DNA of 64,000 bases from Solwaraspora sp. WMMD792. GTDB lineage: Bacteria > Actinomycetota > Actinomycetes > Mycobacteriales > Micromonosporaceae. Under the pieces are notes generated by a model. The model was not told where the DNA came from. It ran no database searches and saw only the letters and a list, made by a program, of their open reading frames with translations. The stretch is from positions 4,464,001 to 4,528,000 of the forward strand of contig NZ_JARUBH010000009.1 of NCBI RefSeq assembly GCF_029626105.1, given 5' to 3'. The translations under genes and the position numbers were made by a program. Below, one piece after another: positions 1 through 8,867 of this stretch. Positions within the stretch are counted from its first letter, which is position 1. Every line of letters begins with the position of its first letter.

Positions 1-711
1 GCCGTCCCAGCTGGTCGGCAGCGGCACCGTGACCTGCGGCGCCACCCGGCGGACCACCTCGTCGAGCACCCGCTCCACCTGGCCGACCCAGAGATGGCGG
101 GCTCCTGCGACCCCGACCACCTCCGCCTGACCGACCACGGCGAACCGCCGGGTCGCCTCGTCCGGCCGCAGGTAGTCGTCCAGCTCCGGGACCAGCGCGG
201 TGAGTGGCTTGCCGGACGCCGACCAGGTGGCCAGGTCGGCGTCGGTGGCGAAGCGCAGCGGCGGCGACAGCAGGATCGCGCCCTCGACCGCCGGGTCGCA
301 GCCGTAGCGCAGCGCCAGGTCGGTGCCGAACGACCAGCCGAGCAGCCAGATCCGGGGCAGCTCGGCGAACTCGGCGTACTCGATCGCCGCCGCGACGTCG
401 AACCGCTCTCCCTCAGCGGAGTCGAAGCTGCCGCCGCTGGTGCCGCGCTCGCTGCTGGTGCCCCGAGTGTTGAACCGGAGCACGGCCACGTCGGCCAGCG
501 CCGGCAGCCGCCAGGCGGCCTTGCGGAACACGTGGCTGTCCATCATCCCGCCGTGGGTGGGCAGCGGATGCAGGCAGACCAGCGTGGCGACCGGCGGACG
601 ATCGGCTGGTAACGCCAGCTCACCGACGAGGGTGAGCCCGTCGGCGGTGTGCAGCTCGATGTCGCGGCGCTCGGCGGGCAGGATCGACATGGACCGGATC
701 GGCTCGCTCAC
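1..711 (-). CDS. alpha/beta hydrolase, 3' end outside window
   Basis: The frame runs off the left edge, so the C-terminus is missing. It has an alpha/beta-hydrolase pattern: an early HPLPTHGG segment after a hydrophobic strand (the usual oxyanion-hole region), an RFNTRG segment, and the nucleophile elbow GWSFGT with Ser near residue 127. A later GARHLW segment could hold the catalytic His. The closest general type is the short-chain hydrolase/dienelactone-hydrolase-like group. The substrate cannot be read from the sequence. The GTG start at 711 is chosen, giving an N-terminus VSEPIRSM; an ATG at 690 is equally possible because neither has a strong ribosome binding site. Confidence 0.8.
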   Translation of the reverse strand, partial: MSEPIRSMSILPAERRDIELHTADGLTLVGELALPADRPPVATLVCLHPLPTHGGMMDSHVFRKAAWRLPALADVAVLRFNTRGTSSERGTSGGSFDSAEGERFDVAAAIEYAEFAELPRIWLLGWSFGTDLALRYGCDPAVEGAILLSPPLRFATDADLATWSASGKPLTALVPELDDYLRPDEATRRFAVVGQAEVVGVAGARHLWVGQVERVLDEVVRRVAPQVTVPLPTSWDG

Positions 712-743
712 CCGGCCAGTCTCGCACTGCCCTGACCAGCCGG

Positions 744-783
744 CCCGTCGGGGATCAGCCGTACCCGTCGGGGATCAGCCGTA
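744..783. repeat. 20-bp exact tandem repeat over a stop codon
   Basis: Two exact copies of a 20-bp unit lie at 744-763 and 764-783. The second copy contains the TGA stop (775-777, minus strand) of the gene at 775-1134, so the end of that gene is repeated just downstream of it. Confidence 0.95.
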
Positions 784-1134
784 GCGGGGCGCGGAGCGGG
801 ACCGCTCGACCGCCGGCCGCCGCTGCTCGCGGGCCCGCCAGCAGCCGGAGTGCCAGTGCCGCCGGTCGGTCAGGTCGCCCCGGCCGTCCGCCGGCCAGGC
901 GACCACGTGCGGCACACCCGGCCGGATCTCCTGCACACACCCCGGGCAACGGTACGTCTTGGTCGCCGCCGGACCGGGCACCGACCGCACCATCCAGTCG
1001 CCGTCGCTGAACGACTGCACGGCGGCGACGCCCCGGCGCACCCGCTCCGGGTCGACCGGCTCGGGCTGGCCGGGATCGCCGTGGCCGGCGCGACCGGCGG
1101 ACCGGCGGGTCGGACGGTTGCGGCGCGGACTCAT
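775..1134 (-). CDS. conserved hypothetical protein with CxxC and HxxxC motifs
   Basis: This encodes about 119 residues. A basic, Arg-rich N-terminus (MSPRRNRPTRR) is followed by a compact conserved block with YRCPGC, GVPHVVAWP and HWHSGC. Two Cys pairs plus His residues suggest a small metal-binding fold. I know this family only as a conserved actinobacterial protein, often labelled ATP/GTP-binding; no P-loop is visible here, so I do not endorse that name. The ATG at 1134 is preferred to an upstream in-frame ATG at 1164 because family proteins begin with the basic segment. Confidence 0.75.
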   Translation of the reverse strand: MSPRRNRPTRRSAGRAGHGDPGQPEPVDPERVRRGVAAVQSFSDGDWMVRSVPGPAATKTYRCPGCVQEIRPGVPHVVAWPADGRGDLTDRRHWHSGCWRAREQRRPAVERSRSAPRYG

Positions 1135-1169
1135 GATCGCAAGGGTACGTCGCCGCTGTGGCACCCTGC

Positions 1170-2831
1170 TCAGCCGGCGTGGTCGCGGAAACCGCCCCCG
1201 GTGCGCCGGCCGAGCCGACCGGCGGTCACCAGGTTGCGCAGCAGTGGGGCGGGTGCCAGACCGGGCTCGGGCAGCTCCCGGTGGATGGCGGTCTGGACGG
1301 CCAGCGCCACGTCCAGGCCGACGGTGTCGAGCAGCTCGAACGGCCCGGCGGGATAGCCACAGCCGAGTTTCATCGCCGCGTCGATGTCGTCCGCCGTCGA
1401 ATAGTTGCTCTCCAGCATCCGGACCGCGTCGTTGAGGTACGGCAACAGCAACGCGTCGGCGATGAAGCCGGCGCGGTCGCCGCAGGTCACCGCGGTCCTA
1501 CCGAGTGCCGCGCAGAGTTGGTGCGCGGCCCGCACCGCAGTCGGCGAGGTCCGGACGGTACGCACCACCTCGACCAGGCGGGCCTGCGCCGCCGGACCGC
1601 CCACGAAGTGCAGCCCGACCACGTCGGCTGGCCGGCCGGTGGCCATCGCCACGTCGATCACCGGTGCCGTCGACGGGCCGGCCACCACCACCAGGTCGAC
1701 GGCGGCCAGGTCACGCACGGCCTGGTCACGCACGGCCTGGTCACGCACGGCCTGGTCACCGGGGCCGGCCGCTGGGACGCCACCGGGGTCGGCCACCGCG
1801 ACGACGTCGACTCCGGCGGCGGTGAGGAACTCGGCGACGTCGGTCGCGACCGTGCCGGACCCGACCACCCCGACCGTACGCGGTGCCGGCTCACCGGCCT
1901 CGGCGCCGGCCACCGGGGTGAGGTCGTCCGGGGCGAGCCGCGACGAGCCCGGTGCCTGGTAGGTGTAGAAGCCCTGGCCGGACTTGCGGCCGAGCAGCCC
2001 GGCGGTGACCATCTGCCGCAGCAGCGGTGCGGCCGCGTGTCGGCGGTCGTGGCCACCACGCTGGTACATCGTCTCCAGCACCTGGTACGCGGTGTCCAGG
2101 CCGATCAGGTCGAGCAGCGTCAACGGGCCCATCGGCAGGCCGTGGCCCTGCTGCATGGCCGCGTCGATGTCCTCCCGGCTGGCGTACCCGGCCTCGTACA
2201 TCCCGATCGCCTGGTTGAGGTACCCGAACAACAGCGCGTTCGCGATGAAGCCGGCGCGGTCGGTGACGCTCACCCCGACCTTGCCGAGCCGGGCACAGAG
2301 CGACTGGACGTCGCGGGCCACCTCCGGCGCGGTCACCACGGTGCTGATCACCTCGACCAGCCGCATCACCGGTGCCGGGTTGAAAAAGTGCAGCCCGATC
2401 ACCTGGCCGGGACGTTCGGTGGCGACAGCGATCTCGGTGACGCTCAACGACGAGGTGTTGGTCGCCAGGACGGCCCCAGGTGGGCACACCCGATCGAGCT
2501 CGGCTAGCAGGCGTCGCTTGAGATCGAGCCGCTCCGGGACCGCCTCGACGGCCAGGTCGACGTCGCGGAGTGCGTCGAGTCCGACCGCGAAGGTCACCCG
2601 GGCGTGCAGTGCGTCCCGGTCGGCCGGGTCGAGTTTGCCGCGGGCGACGGCCCGGTCGGTCGACGCCGTCAGGTTGGCCCGGCCCTTGTCCAGCGCCGCC
2701 CCGTCCACCTCGACGGCGACCACGTCGACGCCGTTGCGGGCGAAGACCTCGACAATCCCGGCACCCATCGTGCCGAGCCCGACCACTCCTACGGTTTTGA
2801 ACTCGCGCGCCATCTGGTCTCCGTCCGTCAC
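1170..2831 (-). CDS. 3-hydroxyacyl-CoA dehydrogenase with two tandem HCDH units
   Basis: This encodes about 553 residues in two similar halves. The first half (about 1-300) has an intact Rossmann motif GLGTMG, the NTSSLSVTEIA segment, the HFFNPAPVMRLVEV signature and a C-terminal dimer domain ending LGRKSGQGFYTY. The second half (about 320-553) repeats this plan, but the nucleotide motif is GSGTVA, it lacks the NTSS segment, and the signature is HFVGGPAAQARLVEV. It is therefore probably structural rather than catalytic. The protein should oxidise 3-hydroxyacyl-CoA (beta-oxidation or phenylacetate-type pathways). A second, single-unit enzyme lies at 16499-17347. The start may be the ATG seven codons in (MAREFKTVGVVG). 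Confidence 0.88.
   Translation of the reverse strand: MTDGDQMAREFKTVGVVGLGTMGAGIVEVFARNGVDVVAVEVDGAALDKGRANLTASTDRAVARGKLDPADRDALHARVTFAVGLDALRDVDLAVEAVPERLDLKRRLLAELDRVCPPGAVLATNTSSLSVTEIAVATERPGQVIGLHFFNPAPVMRLVEVISTVVTAPEVARDVQSLCARLGKVGVSVTDRAGFIANALLFGYLNQAIGMYEAGYASREDIDAAMQQGHGLPMGPLTLLDLIGLDTAYQVLETMYQRGGHDRRHAAAPLLRQMVTAGLLGRKSGQGFYTYQAPGSSRLAPDDLTPVAGAEAGEPAPRTVGVVGSGTVATDVAEFLTAAGVDVVAVADPGGVPAAGPGDQAVRDQAVRDQAVRDLAAVDLVVVAGPSTAPVIDVAMATGRPADVVGLHFVGGPAAQARLVEVVRTVRTSPTAVRAAHQLCAALGRTAVTCGDRAGFIADALLLPYLNDAVRMLESNYSTADDIDAAMKLGCGYPAGPFELLDTVGLDVALAVQTAIHRELPEPGLAPAPLLRNLVTAGRLGRRTGGGFRDHAG
1709..1753. repeat. 15-bp in-frame tandem repeat inside the dehydrogenase gene
   Basis: Three units of 15 bp lie in frame and encode repeated DQAVR residues in the linker after the degenerate second Rossmann strand. 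The length is a multiple of three, so copy-number change would keep the reading frame. Confidence 0.93.
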
Positions 2832-2881
2832 CTGCGCCGGCCCCGGTGCAACGCGAGTTTGTCACGAATCGCCGCGCCGTC

Positions 2882-2960
2882 GTTCAGGAGAGAGCACCAC
2901 GACCGCCGTCGTTCAGGAGAGAGCACCACGACCGCCGTCGTTCAGGAGAGCACCACGACC
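2882..2960. repeat. 29-bp repeat, three copies, over the FHA gene stop codon
   Basis: Copies lie at 2882-2910, 2911-2939 (identical) and 2940-2960 (partial, 2 bp shorter in the purine run). The third copy is the 3' end of the FHA gene with its TGA stop; the other two are downstream copies of that end. Confidence 0.95.
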
Positions 2961-3484
2961 AGCCAGGTCAACCAGCCGACCAGGAAGACCCCGGCCAGCC
3001 CGGCCATCAGCAGTGTGCTGGGCCGACGGCGGGGCCGCATCGGCTGGGTGGGCTCGCCGAGCACGGTATGCAGCGGGGAACCCGGTCCGGTGGTCGGCCG
3101 CACCGGTGCGCCGGGCAGCGCCGCCGTGGCCGGCCGGGGGATCCGGGTGCCGACCGGGTCGGTGAGCGCCGAGGCCGGATCGTAGAACCGCAGTTCCACG
3201 CCGCCGATCCGGATCCGGTCGCCGTCGCGCAACTCGGTCGGCTGCCGGATCCGCAGATCGTTGACCCAGGTCCCGTTCGTCGACTCCTGGTCGGTCAGCA
3301 CCGTACGGCCGCCGCCGGCCGCTATCACCGCGTGGCACCGGCTGACCTTGATGTCGTCGATGGTGATGTCCAGGCCGGCATCCCGGCCGATCACCCGGTT
3401 GCCGGGCGACAGCCGGTAGCTGGCCCCGGGAGTCGGGCCGGTGATCACCTGCAGGAGAGGTAGCAGCGACTGGTGTTCGGACAT
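2942..3484 (-). CDS. FHA-domain protein with C-terminal membrane anchor
   Basis: This encodes about 180 residues. The forkhead-associated domain spans about residues 15-95, with the expected phosphothreonine-binding landmarks GR (in VIGRD), SRCH and STNGTWVN. A Pro-rich linker follows, then a basic stretch RPRRRPS and one transmembrane helix near the C-terminus (LLMAGLAGVFLVGWLTWLVV), so the FHA domain faces the cytoplasm. Such proteins read Ser/Thr-kinase phosphorylation. No kinase or phosphatase gene is adjacent, so the partner is unknown. The start is the ATG before SEHQSLLPLLQ; upstream in-frame codons lack family-like sequence. Confidence 0.85.
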   Translation of the reverse strand: MSEHQSLLPLLQVITGPTPGASYRLSPGNRVIGRDAGLDITIDDIKVSRCHAVIAAGGGRTVLTDQESTNGTWVNDLRIRQPTELRDGDRIRIGGVELRFYDPASALTDPVGTRIPRPATAALPGAPVRPTTGPGSPLHTVLGEPTQPMRPRRRPSTLLMAGLAGVFLVGWLTWLVVVLS

Positions 3485-3808
3485 CAGCTGGTGAAGTGCC
3501 TTCCCCCCTCGACAGCGACGCACGTCGCGCCACCCGTTGCAGCCTGCCAGCTCGCGCCGACCCAGGACATGGTCCCTTGTCCGGTGTTGGTCGCCGGCCG
3601 GGTCAGGTCCACGCCACCGGTTCGACGGTGGTCCGCGACAACCGGACACCCGCCCTGACGCCAGGTGGCCAAGGCTGTCATTACATCGCCAAGAATCGAA
3701 GTCTCGCTACCCGCGAGTACCCTTCACGGCTAACCTCGGACAATACTGCGCAGCGGGCAGGCGAAGCGCTCCGGGGCCGGTGCGCAGCCGCAGCTGGCGA
3801 AGGAGGCC
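3485..3808. other. intergenic region between divergent genes
   Basis: These 324 bp separate the FHA gene from the divergent aldehyde dehydrogenase gene. The region must hold both promoters. I see no convincing repeat, RNA gene or conserved small frame. The only clear element is the AGGAGG at 3801-3806. Confidence 0.5.
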
Positions 3809-5314
3809 ATGGTGACAGTGGTACGGATCCCAGGCCGGCCGGTGGTCGACGACGGGCATCTTCTCTCCTCCCACCCGGCGACCGGTGCGCAGGTGGGCCG
3901 GGTCCCGATCGCCGACCGCGATCAGGTCGCGGCGGCGGTGGCGGCGGCCCGGACCGCAGCCGACTGGTGGGTCGGGATCGGCAACGCGCAACGCCGCCGC
4001 CGGCTGCTGCGCTGGCGGTCGCTGCTCGCCACCCGGATCACCGAACTCGCCGATCTGGTCAACCGGGAGTGTGGCAAGCCGGTGGCCGAGGCGGTCGTCG
4101 AGATCGCCGCCGCGATCGAACACATCGACTGGGCGGCCCAGCACGCCAGGCGGGTGCTCGGGGTGCGGCGGACCCGCACCCGGCTGATCACCGCCGAGTT
4201 CAGCGGTCACCTGGAGTACCAGCCGCTCGGCGTGGTCGGAGTGATCGGCGCGTGGAACTACCCGGTGCTCATTCCGATCGGCCCGATCGCGTACGCGCTG
4301 GCCGCCGGCAACACGGTGGTCTTCAAACCCAGCGAGTACACCCCGGTGACCGGACAGTGGCTGGTCGACACGCTCACCGAGGCGGTCGGCGCGGAATCGG
4401 TCCTGACCGCCGTGCACGGGCTCGGCGACGTCGGCGACGCGTTGTGCCGGTCCGGCGTGGACAAGCTCTCGTTCACCGGCTCACCACGCACCGGCCGCCT
4501 GGTCATGGCGGCCTGCGCCGAGACGCTCACCCCGGTGGTGATCGAGGCCGGCGGCAAGGACGCGATGATCGTCGACGACGACGCCGACATCGACGCGGCG
4601 GCGGAGGCCTGCGTCTGGGGGGCGATGACCAACGCCGGGCAGAGCTGTATCGGCATCGAGCGGGTGTACGCGCTGGCCCCGGTGTACGACGCGTTCGTCA
4701 CCGCGGTGGTGGACCGGGCCGGCCGACTGACTGTCGGTAGCGGACCGGAGGACCAGGTCGGGCCGATCGCCATGCCCGGCCAGCTCGACGTCATCCGACG
4801 GCACATCGACGACGCGCTGGCCGCCGGTGGGCGGGCGGTGCTCGGCGGTGCCGCCGCGGTGCAGCCGCCGTACGTGCATCCGACCATCCTGGTCGACGTG
4901 CCGCCCGACTGCACCGCCGTCCGTGAGGAGACCTTCGGACCGACCGTCACGATCCACCGGGTCGGATCCATCGATGAGGCGATCGCGGCGGCCAACGACA
5001 CCCGCTACGGGTTGGGCGGCGCGGTCTTCGGCAAGCGGCGGGGGATCGCCGTCGCCCGCCGGTTCCGCAGTGGAATGGTGTCGATCAACTCGGTGCTCAC
5101 CTTCGTCGGGTTCAGTGAGCTGCCGTTCGGTGGGATTGGTGAGTCGGGTTTCGGCCGGGTGCACGGTGAAGACGGGCTGCGGGAGTTCTCCCGGTCCAAG
5201 GCGATCACCCGACGCCGGGCACCGTCGGTGCTGCCGACGATGACGTTCGAGCGGACCCCGACCGACGTGGCCCGTATCGTCAAGGTGATCAAGCTGCGGT
5301 ACGGCCGCGACTGA
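3809..5314 (+). CDS. NAD(P)+-dependent aldehyde dehydrogenase
   Basis: This encodes about 501 residues, the full ALDH-superfamily length. Visible catalytic parts are the GAWNYP and FKPSEYTP cofactor segments, FTGSPRTG, the general base in EAGGKD, and the catalytic Cys in GQSCIG. EETFGP and PFGGIGESGFG follow in the usual order. The EAGGKD/GQSCIG variants and the basic C-terminal tail (VIKLRYGRD) resemble the succinate-semialdehyde/long-chain aldehyde group, but the substrate is not certain. AGGAGG at 3801-3806 lies only 2 nt before the ATG at 3809; the next codon, GTG at 3812, is better spaced and may be the real start. Confidence 0.92.
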   Translation: MVTVVRIPGRPVVDDGHLLSSHPATGAQVGRVPIADRDQVAAAVAAARTAADWWVGIGNAQRRRRLLRWRSLLATRITELADLVNRECGKPVAEAVVEIAAAIEHIDWAAQHARRVLGVRRTRTRLITAEFSGHLEYQPLGVVGVIGAWNYPVLIPIGPIAYALAAGNTVVFKPSEYTPVTGQWLVDTLTEAVGAESVLTAVHGLGDVGDALCRSGVDKLSFTGSPRTGRLVMAACAETLTPVVIEAGGKDAMIVDDDADIDAAAEACVWGAMTNAGQSCIGIERVYALAPVYDAFVTAVVDRAGRLTVGSGPEDQVGPIAMPGQLDVIRRHIDDALAAGGRAVLGGAAAVQPPYVHPTILVDVPPDCTAVREETFGPTVTIHRVGSIDEAIAAANDTRYGLGGAVFGKRRGIAVARRFRSGMVSINSVLTFVGFSELPFGGIGESGFGRVHGEDGLREFSRSKAITRRRAPSVLPTMTFERTPTDVARIVKVIKLRYGRD

Positions 5315-5321
5315 TCGCGGG

Positions 5322-6704
5322 TCAGCCGGCGATCGGCTGGTGCGCGCCGAGGCTGGCCTGGTCGGCGGCGGTGGTGCCGGCGATCCACCCGGCCCGGTTG
5401 TGGCCGGCGATCGACCGGCTGGTCACCGTCGGGAAGAGCCGCTCGGTGGCCCGGTCCACCTGCTCGTCGCGGGCCGCCAGCACCGGCACCAGCGCGGTGC
5501 CGGTCCGCGCGGCCGCCTCCCGGCCGACGTCGTCGGCGGTGGTACGCAACCGCTGCCCGATCCGCACCGCGTACGCCTCCAGGAAGGACTGGCGGAACGA
5601 CCGGGTGGTCGACTGCCCGCCCCGGCCACGCTGCGGGCCGTTGCGCAGCATCGCCGCGGTGGCCTGTACCAGCAGCGAGGTGTGCAGCAACTCGACCGAC
5701 TCGCAGTCGGCGGCGAACCCGACGACGGTGGCGAAGCCGAGATTGTTGGACCACACCGACCGGCAGCCGTTCGCCTCGGCGACCTGCTGCAGCAGCAACG
5801 CCTTGGCCTGCTCGTACGGTGCCTCCAGGCCGATCCGTACGGCCACCGGGTCGGCCTGTGGCCCGCCGGCACCGGTCTGCTGCGCGGCGAGCAGCGCATG
5901 GTCGATGCGGTGCCGGGTCATCAGCTCCTGGGCCTTGGCCGACAGTGCTTCGGCCTCCTCCGCGAATTCGGTCGACTCGGCCTTGGCCAGCAACGCCCGG
6001 ATCCGGCCGAGCTGCCGCTCGTCCACGTCCTCGGTCGCGGACGGGGCCGCAGCGGTCGGCCGCTGGCGCTGCGGCCCGTCGTCGCCGGGGCGGACCGTGC
6101 CGGGCAGCGGGGCCACCAGCTCCAGTCTCGGCAGGCCGATCAGCAGCCCGGCCACCCGCACCGCGAGCAGCACGGCGGCGGCCCGGTCCAGCTTGGACCC
6201 GGCCGCCCAGGTGGTCAGCCGGTGGTCGGGCGGGTCGGCCCCCCACACGTCGAGGTCGAGATCACGCAGTTGGCGGTGCCAGCGGTCGGCGACCGTCGCC
6301 GGCGCGTACCCGCGCAGCTGCGCCGCGACGTACCCGGCGGTCAGGCTCACCGCCCGCTTGCCGAGCTCGCGGCCGGCCACCCGCAGCACGTCGGCCGGCA
6401 TCCAGCCGTGGCCCCACAGCCCGGCGGCCACCTGCCGCAACGCCTCGTCAACCGCCTGGTCCACCAGCCGGTCGTCGGCTGCGACCAGCGCGGCCACGCA
6501 CTCGTCGAGGTCGTCCGGTCGGTCGGCCGTCGCCAGTCGGGCCGCCCGACGCAGCAGCTCGTCGACCCGCTGCGCCTCGGTCGGTGGCTGGTAGAAACCG
6601 AACCCGTCGGGGTAGGCCGCGCCGGCGGCCTGCGCCCGTTGGCGTTGCCGCTGCTCCCTGGCCTTCTTCTTGGCGGCTCGACGTTGCTGGTTGCGCACAC
6701 CCAT
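5322..6704 (-). CDS. DUF2786-domain protein
   Basis: This encodes about 460 residues. The N-terminus is strongly basic (QQRRAAKKKAREQRQRQR). The DUF2786 signature lies in the middle (RIRALLAKAESTEFAEEAEALSAKAQELM, about residues 235-263). The C-terminal half is Arg-rich with a conserved FGFATVVGF-type strand. Function is unknown in this family; the basic head hints at nucleic-acid binding. It is convergent with the aldehyde dehydrogenase gene (7 bp between stop codons) and lies downstream of nucS on the same strand. Confidence 0.85.
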   Translation of the reverse strand: MGVRNQQRRAAKKKAREQRQRQRAQAAGAAYPDGFGFYQPPTEAQRVDELLRRAARLATADRPDDLDECVAALVAADDRLVDQAVDEALRQVAAGLWGHGWMPADVLRVAGRELGKRAVSLTAGYVAAQLRGYAPATVADRWHRQLRDLDLDVWGADPPDHRLTTWAAGSKLDRAAAVLLAVRVAGLLIGLPRLELVAPLPGTVRPGDDGPQRQRPTAAAPSATEDVDERQLGRIRALLAKAESTEFAEEAEALSAKAQELMTRHRIDHALLAAQQTGAGGPQADPVAVRIGLEAPYEQAKALLLQQVAEANGCRSVWSNNLGFATVVGFAADCESVELLHTSLLVQATAAMLRNGPQRGRGGQSTTRSFRQSFLEAYAVRIGQRLRTTADDVGREAAARTGTALVPVLAARDEQVDRATERLFPTVTSRSIAGHNRAGWIAGTTAADQASLGAHQPIAG

Positions 6705-6753
6705 CGGCGGACTCCAGAAACTCGGTGTCGGAGCTGGTCAAACTTCGGGCTGG

Positions 6754-7410
6754 TCAGAACAGGGTGAGTTCGTCCCGTTCGATGCCCCGTAGCTTGTCGT
6801 AGTCGACCACCACGCACCGGATACCACGGTCCTCGGCCAGCACCCGGGCCTGCGGTTTGATCTCCTGTGCAGCGAAGATGCCGGTCACCGGCGCCAGCAG
6901 CGGATCCCGGTTGAGCAGTTCGAGGTAACGGGTCAGCTGCTCGACACCGTCGATCTCGCCCCGCCGCTTCACCTCGACCGCGACGCTCGCCGCACCGTCG
7001 CGACAGAGCAGGTCCACCGGGCCGATCGCGGTCATGTACTCCCGCCGCACCAGGGTGAAATCGTCACCGAAGGTGGTCGGGTTGGCGGCAAGCAGTTCCT
7101 GGAGATGCGCCTCCACCCCGTCCTTGCGCAGACCGGGGTCGACACCCAGGTCGTACGACATCTCCTGAAGAATCTCCTCCAGGGTGATCCGCAGCTCCTC
7201 GCCGGCCTTGTTGACCACCCGCCACATACCCGGCGTCTCCTCCAGCCGGCATGGTGGGCTCATCCAGTTCAGCGGCTTGTACGCCCGGTCGTCGGCGTGA
7301 ATCGAGACCGATCCGTCCGCTTTGACCATCAACAGCCGGGTGGCCGGCGGCAGATGTGCCGAGAGCCGACCGACATAGTCCACCGAGCATCGAGCAATCA
7401 CCAGCCGCAC
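6754..7410 (-). CDS. nucS: endonuclease NucS (non-canonical mismatch repair)
   Basis: This encodes about 218 residues, matching actinobacterial NucS. The N-terminal DNA-binding domain begins [16 protein letters not shown]. The C-terminal RecB-like nuclease domain contains GPVDLLCRD and [17 protein letters not shown], with Asp, Glu, Lys and Gln placed as in the family active site. The C-terminus ERDELTLF resembles a clamp-binding motif. NucS cleaves mismatched DNA in actinobacteria that lack MutS/MutL. The GTG start at 7410 gives the expected N-terminus. A divergent DUF4126 gene starts 69 bp away. Confidence 0.93.
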   Translation of the reverse strand: MRLVIARCSVDYVGRLSAHLPPATRLLMVKADGSVSIHADDRAYKPLNWMSPPCRLEETPGMWRVVNKAGEELRITLEEILQEMSYDLGVDPGLRKDGVEAHLQELLAANPTTFGDDFTLVRREYMTAIGPVDLLCRDGAASVAVEVKRRGEIDGVEQLTRYLELLNRDPLLAPVTGIFAAQEIKPQARVLAEDRGIRCVVVDYDKLRGIERDELTLF

Positions 7411-7479
7411 CCGACGAGGGTAGCGCCAGCGGTGCCCGCGTACCGCGCAGGGCTGGCGCGGCGGTGCGATCCTGGTGAC

Positions 7480-8097
7480 GTGTTCGAACTGCTGACCGGG
7501 ACCGGGCTGGCCGCATCCGCAGGGCTCAACGCCTACATCCCGCTGCTGACCGTCGGCGTGCTCGCCCGCTACACCAGCCTGATCACGCTGCCGGACGGCT
7601 GGCAGTGGATGTCCGACGAATGGGTGCTGGGCATCCTCGCCGTCCTGCTGGTTGTCGAGGTCGTCGCCGACAAGGTGCCGGTCGTCGACCACGTCAACGA
7701 CGTGGTGCAGACGGTCGTCCGGCCGACCGCCGGCGGGCTGGCGTTCGGAGCGGGGTCGGCGTCGGAGACGGTGACGGTCAGCGACCCCGGGGAGTTCTTC
7801 TCCTCGGACCAGTGGGTTCCGGTGCTGGTCGGTGTGCTGATCGCGCTCGGCATACATCTACTCAAGGCGACCGCCCGACCGGTGATCAACACCGCCACCG
7901 CCGGGATCGGCGCGCCGGTGGCGAGCACTGCCGAGGACGCGACCAGCGTGGTGATGTCGTTCGTCGCGATCCTGCTGCCCGTCCTGGTGCTGGTCTTCCT
8001 GGTGGCATTGCTGATCGGCGGGCCGCTGCTGATCCGCCGGGCCCGGCAGCGCCGCCGGGAGCGGCGGGCGGCCCGGGCCGCCGGATACCGGGTCTGA
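7480..8097 (+). CDS. DUF4126 membrane protein
   Basis: This encodes about 205 residues. The DUF4126 pattern is clear: an N-terminal [17 protein letters not shown] segment, several hydrophobic helices, a middle conserved [14 protein letters not shown], and a basic cytoplasmic tail ([16 protein letters not shown]). Four to five membrane helices are expected. Function of the family is unknown. The GTG at 7480 is used because it starts exactly at the conserved block. Confidence 0.82.
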   Translation: MFELLTGTGLAASAGLNAYIPLLTVGVLARYTSLITLPDGWQWMSDEWVLGILAVLLVVEVVADKVPVVDHVNDVVQTVVRPTAGGLAFGAGSASETVTVSDPGEFFSSDQWVPVLVGVLIALGIHLLKATARPVINTATAGIGAPVASTAEDATSVVMSFVAILLPVLVLVFLVALLIGGPLLIRRARQRRRERRAARAAGYRV

Positions 8098-8123
8098 CCG
8101 GACACCCCGCGCCACGCGCCGCT

Positions 8124-8867
8124 TCACCGCCAGCGGAACAAGCGGGCCGCCAGGGCACCGACCACCGCCAGGTAGCCGACCATCACCAGCAGGTGCAGCG
8201 GACGAACCGCCTGCCCGGCCCAGCTGGCCTGCAAGGCCTGGCTCAGCGCGCCGAGCGGGGTGAGGTCGCTCAGCCGGCGGATCGTCTCGGGCATCATCGG
8301 CCCCGGGGTCCACACCCCGGCGAAGAACAGCATCGGGAAGTAGACCAGCATGCCGATGGCGTTCGCCGCCCGTCCGGTCGACGCCAGCGCCGCGATCAGC
8401 AACCCGACCGTGAAGGTGGCCGCCCCGCCCAGCAGGAACACGCCGAGGAAGCTCACCGGGTGCTCGGGCAGCGGCACCCGGAACGCGACCGTCGCCGCGG
8501 CGACGGCCAGACCGACCGCGAGCGTCGTCGCGGCCACCGAGACCAGCAACTGGGCACCGAGCAGCTTCGCCGGGCGTACCGGGGTGGTGGCCATCCGGCG
8601 CAGCACCCCGCGTTCCCGGTACCCGGCCATGGTCGTCGGCAGGGAGTTGATCGCGACACCGGCGACCGCCAGCGCGACCACCACCGGCAGGTAGATGTCG
8701 ATCGGACGCAGGCCGGCGAGCTCCGGGACGGGGGTACGGAAGCCCGGCATCACCACACCCAGCACGACGATCAGCAGCATCGGGAAGGCCAGCGACATCA
8801 CGATCGCCGCCGGGTCCCGCAGGAACAGTTTGGCCTCCATCACGGTGAGCCGGCGTAGCGCGGTCAC
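8124..8867 (-). CDS. ABC-2 type transporter permease
   Basis: This encodes about 247 residues with six hydrophobic segments, the usual ABC-2 exporter plan. Family landmarks are a conserved YRERGVLRRMATTPV after the second helix and FFAGVWTPGPMMPE before the last long loop. The ATG overlaps the stop of the upstream ATPase gene (ATGA, 8864-8867), so the two are translationally coupled and form one exporter. Substrate unknown; related pairs export drugs or lipids. Confidence 0.88.
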   Translation of the reverse strand: MTALRRLTVMEAKLFLRDPAAIVMSLAFPMLLIVVLGVVMPGFRTPVPELAGLRPIDIYLPVVVALAVAGVAINSLPTTMAGYRERGVLRRMATTPVRPAKLLGAQLLVSVAATTLAVGLAVAAATVAFRVPLPEHPVSFLGVFLLGGAATFTVGLLIAALASTGRAANAIGMLVYFPMLFFAGVWTPGPMMPETIRRLSDLTPLGALSQALQASWAGQAVRPLHLLVMVGYLAVVGALAARLFRWR

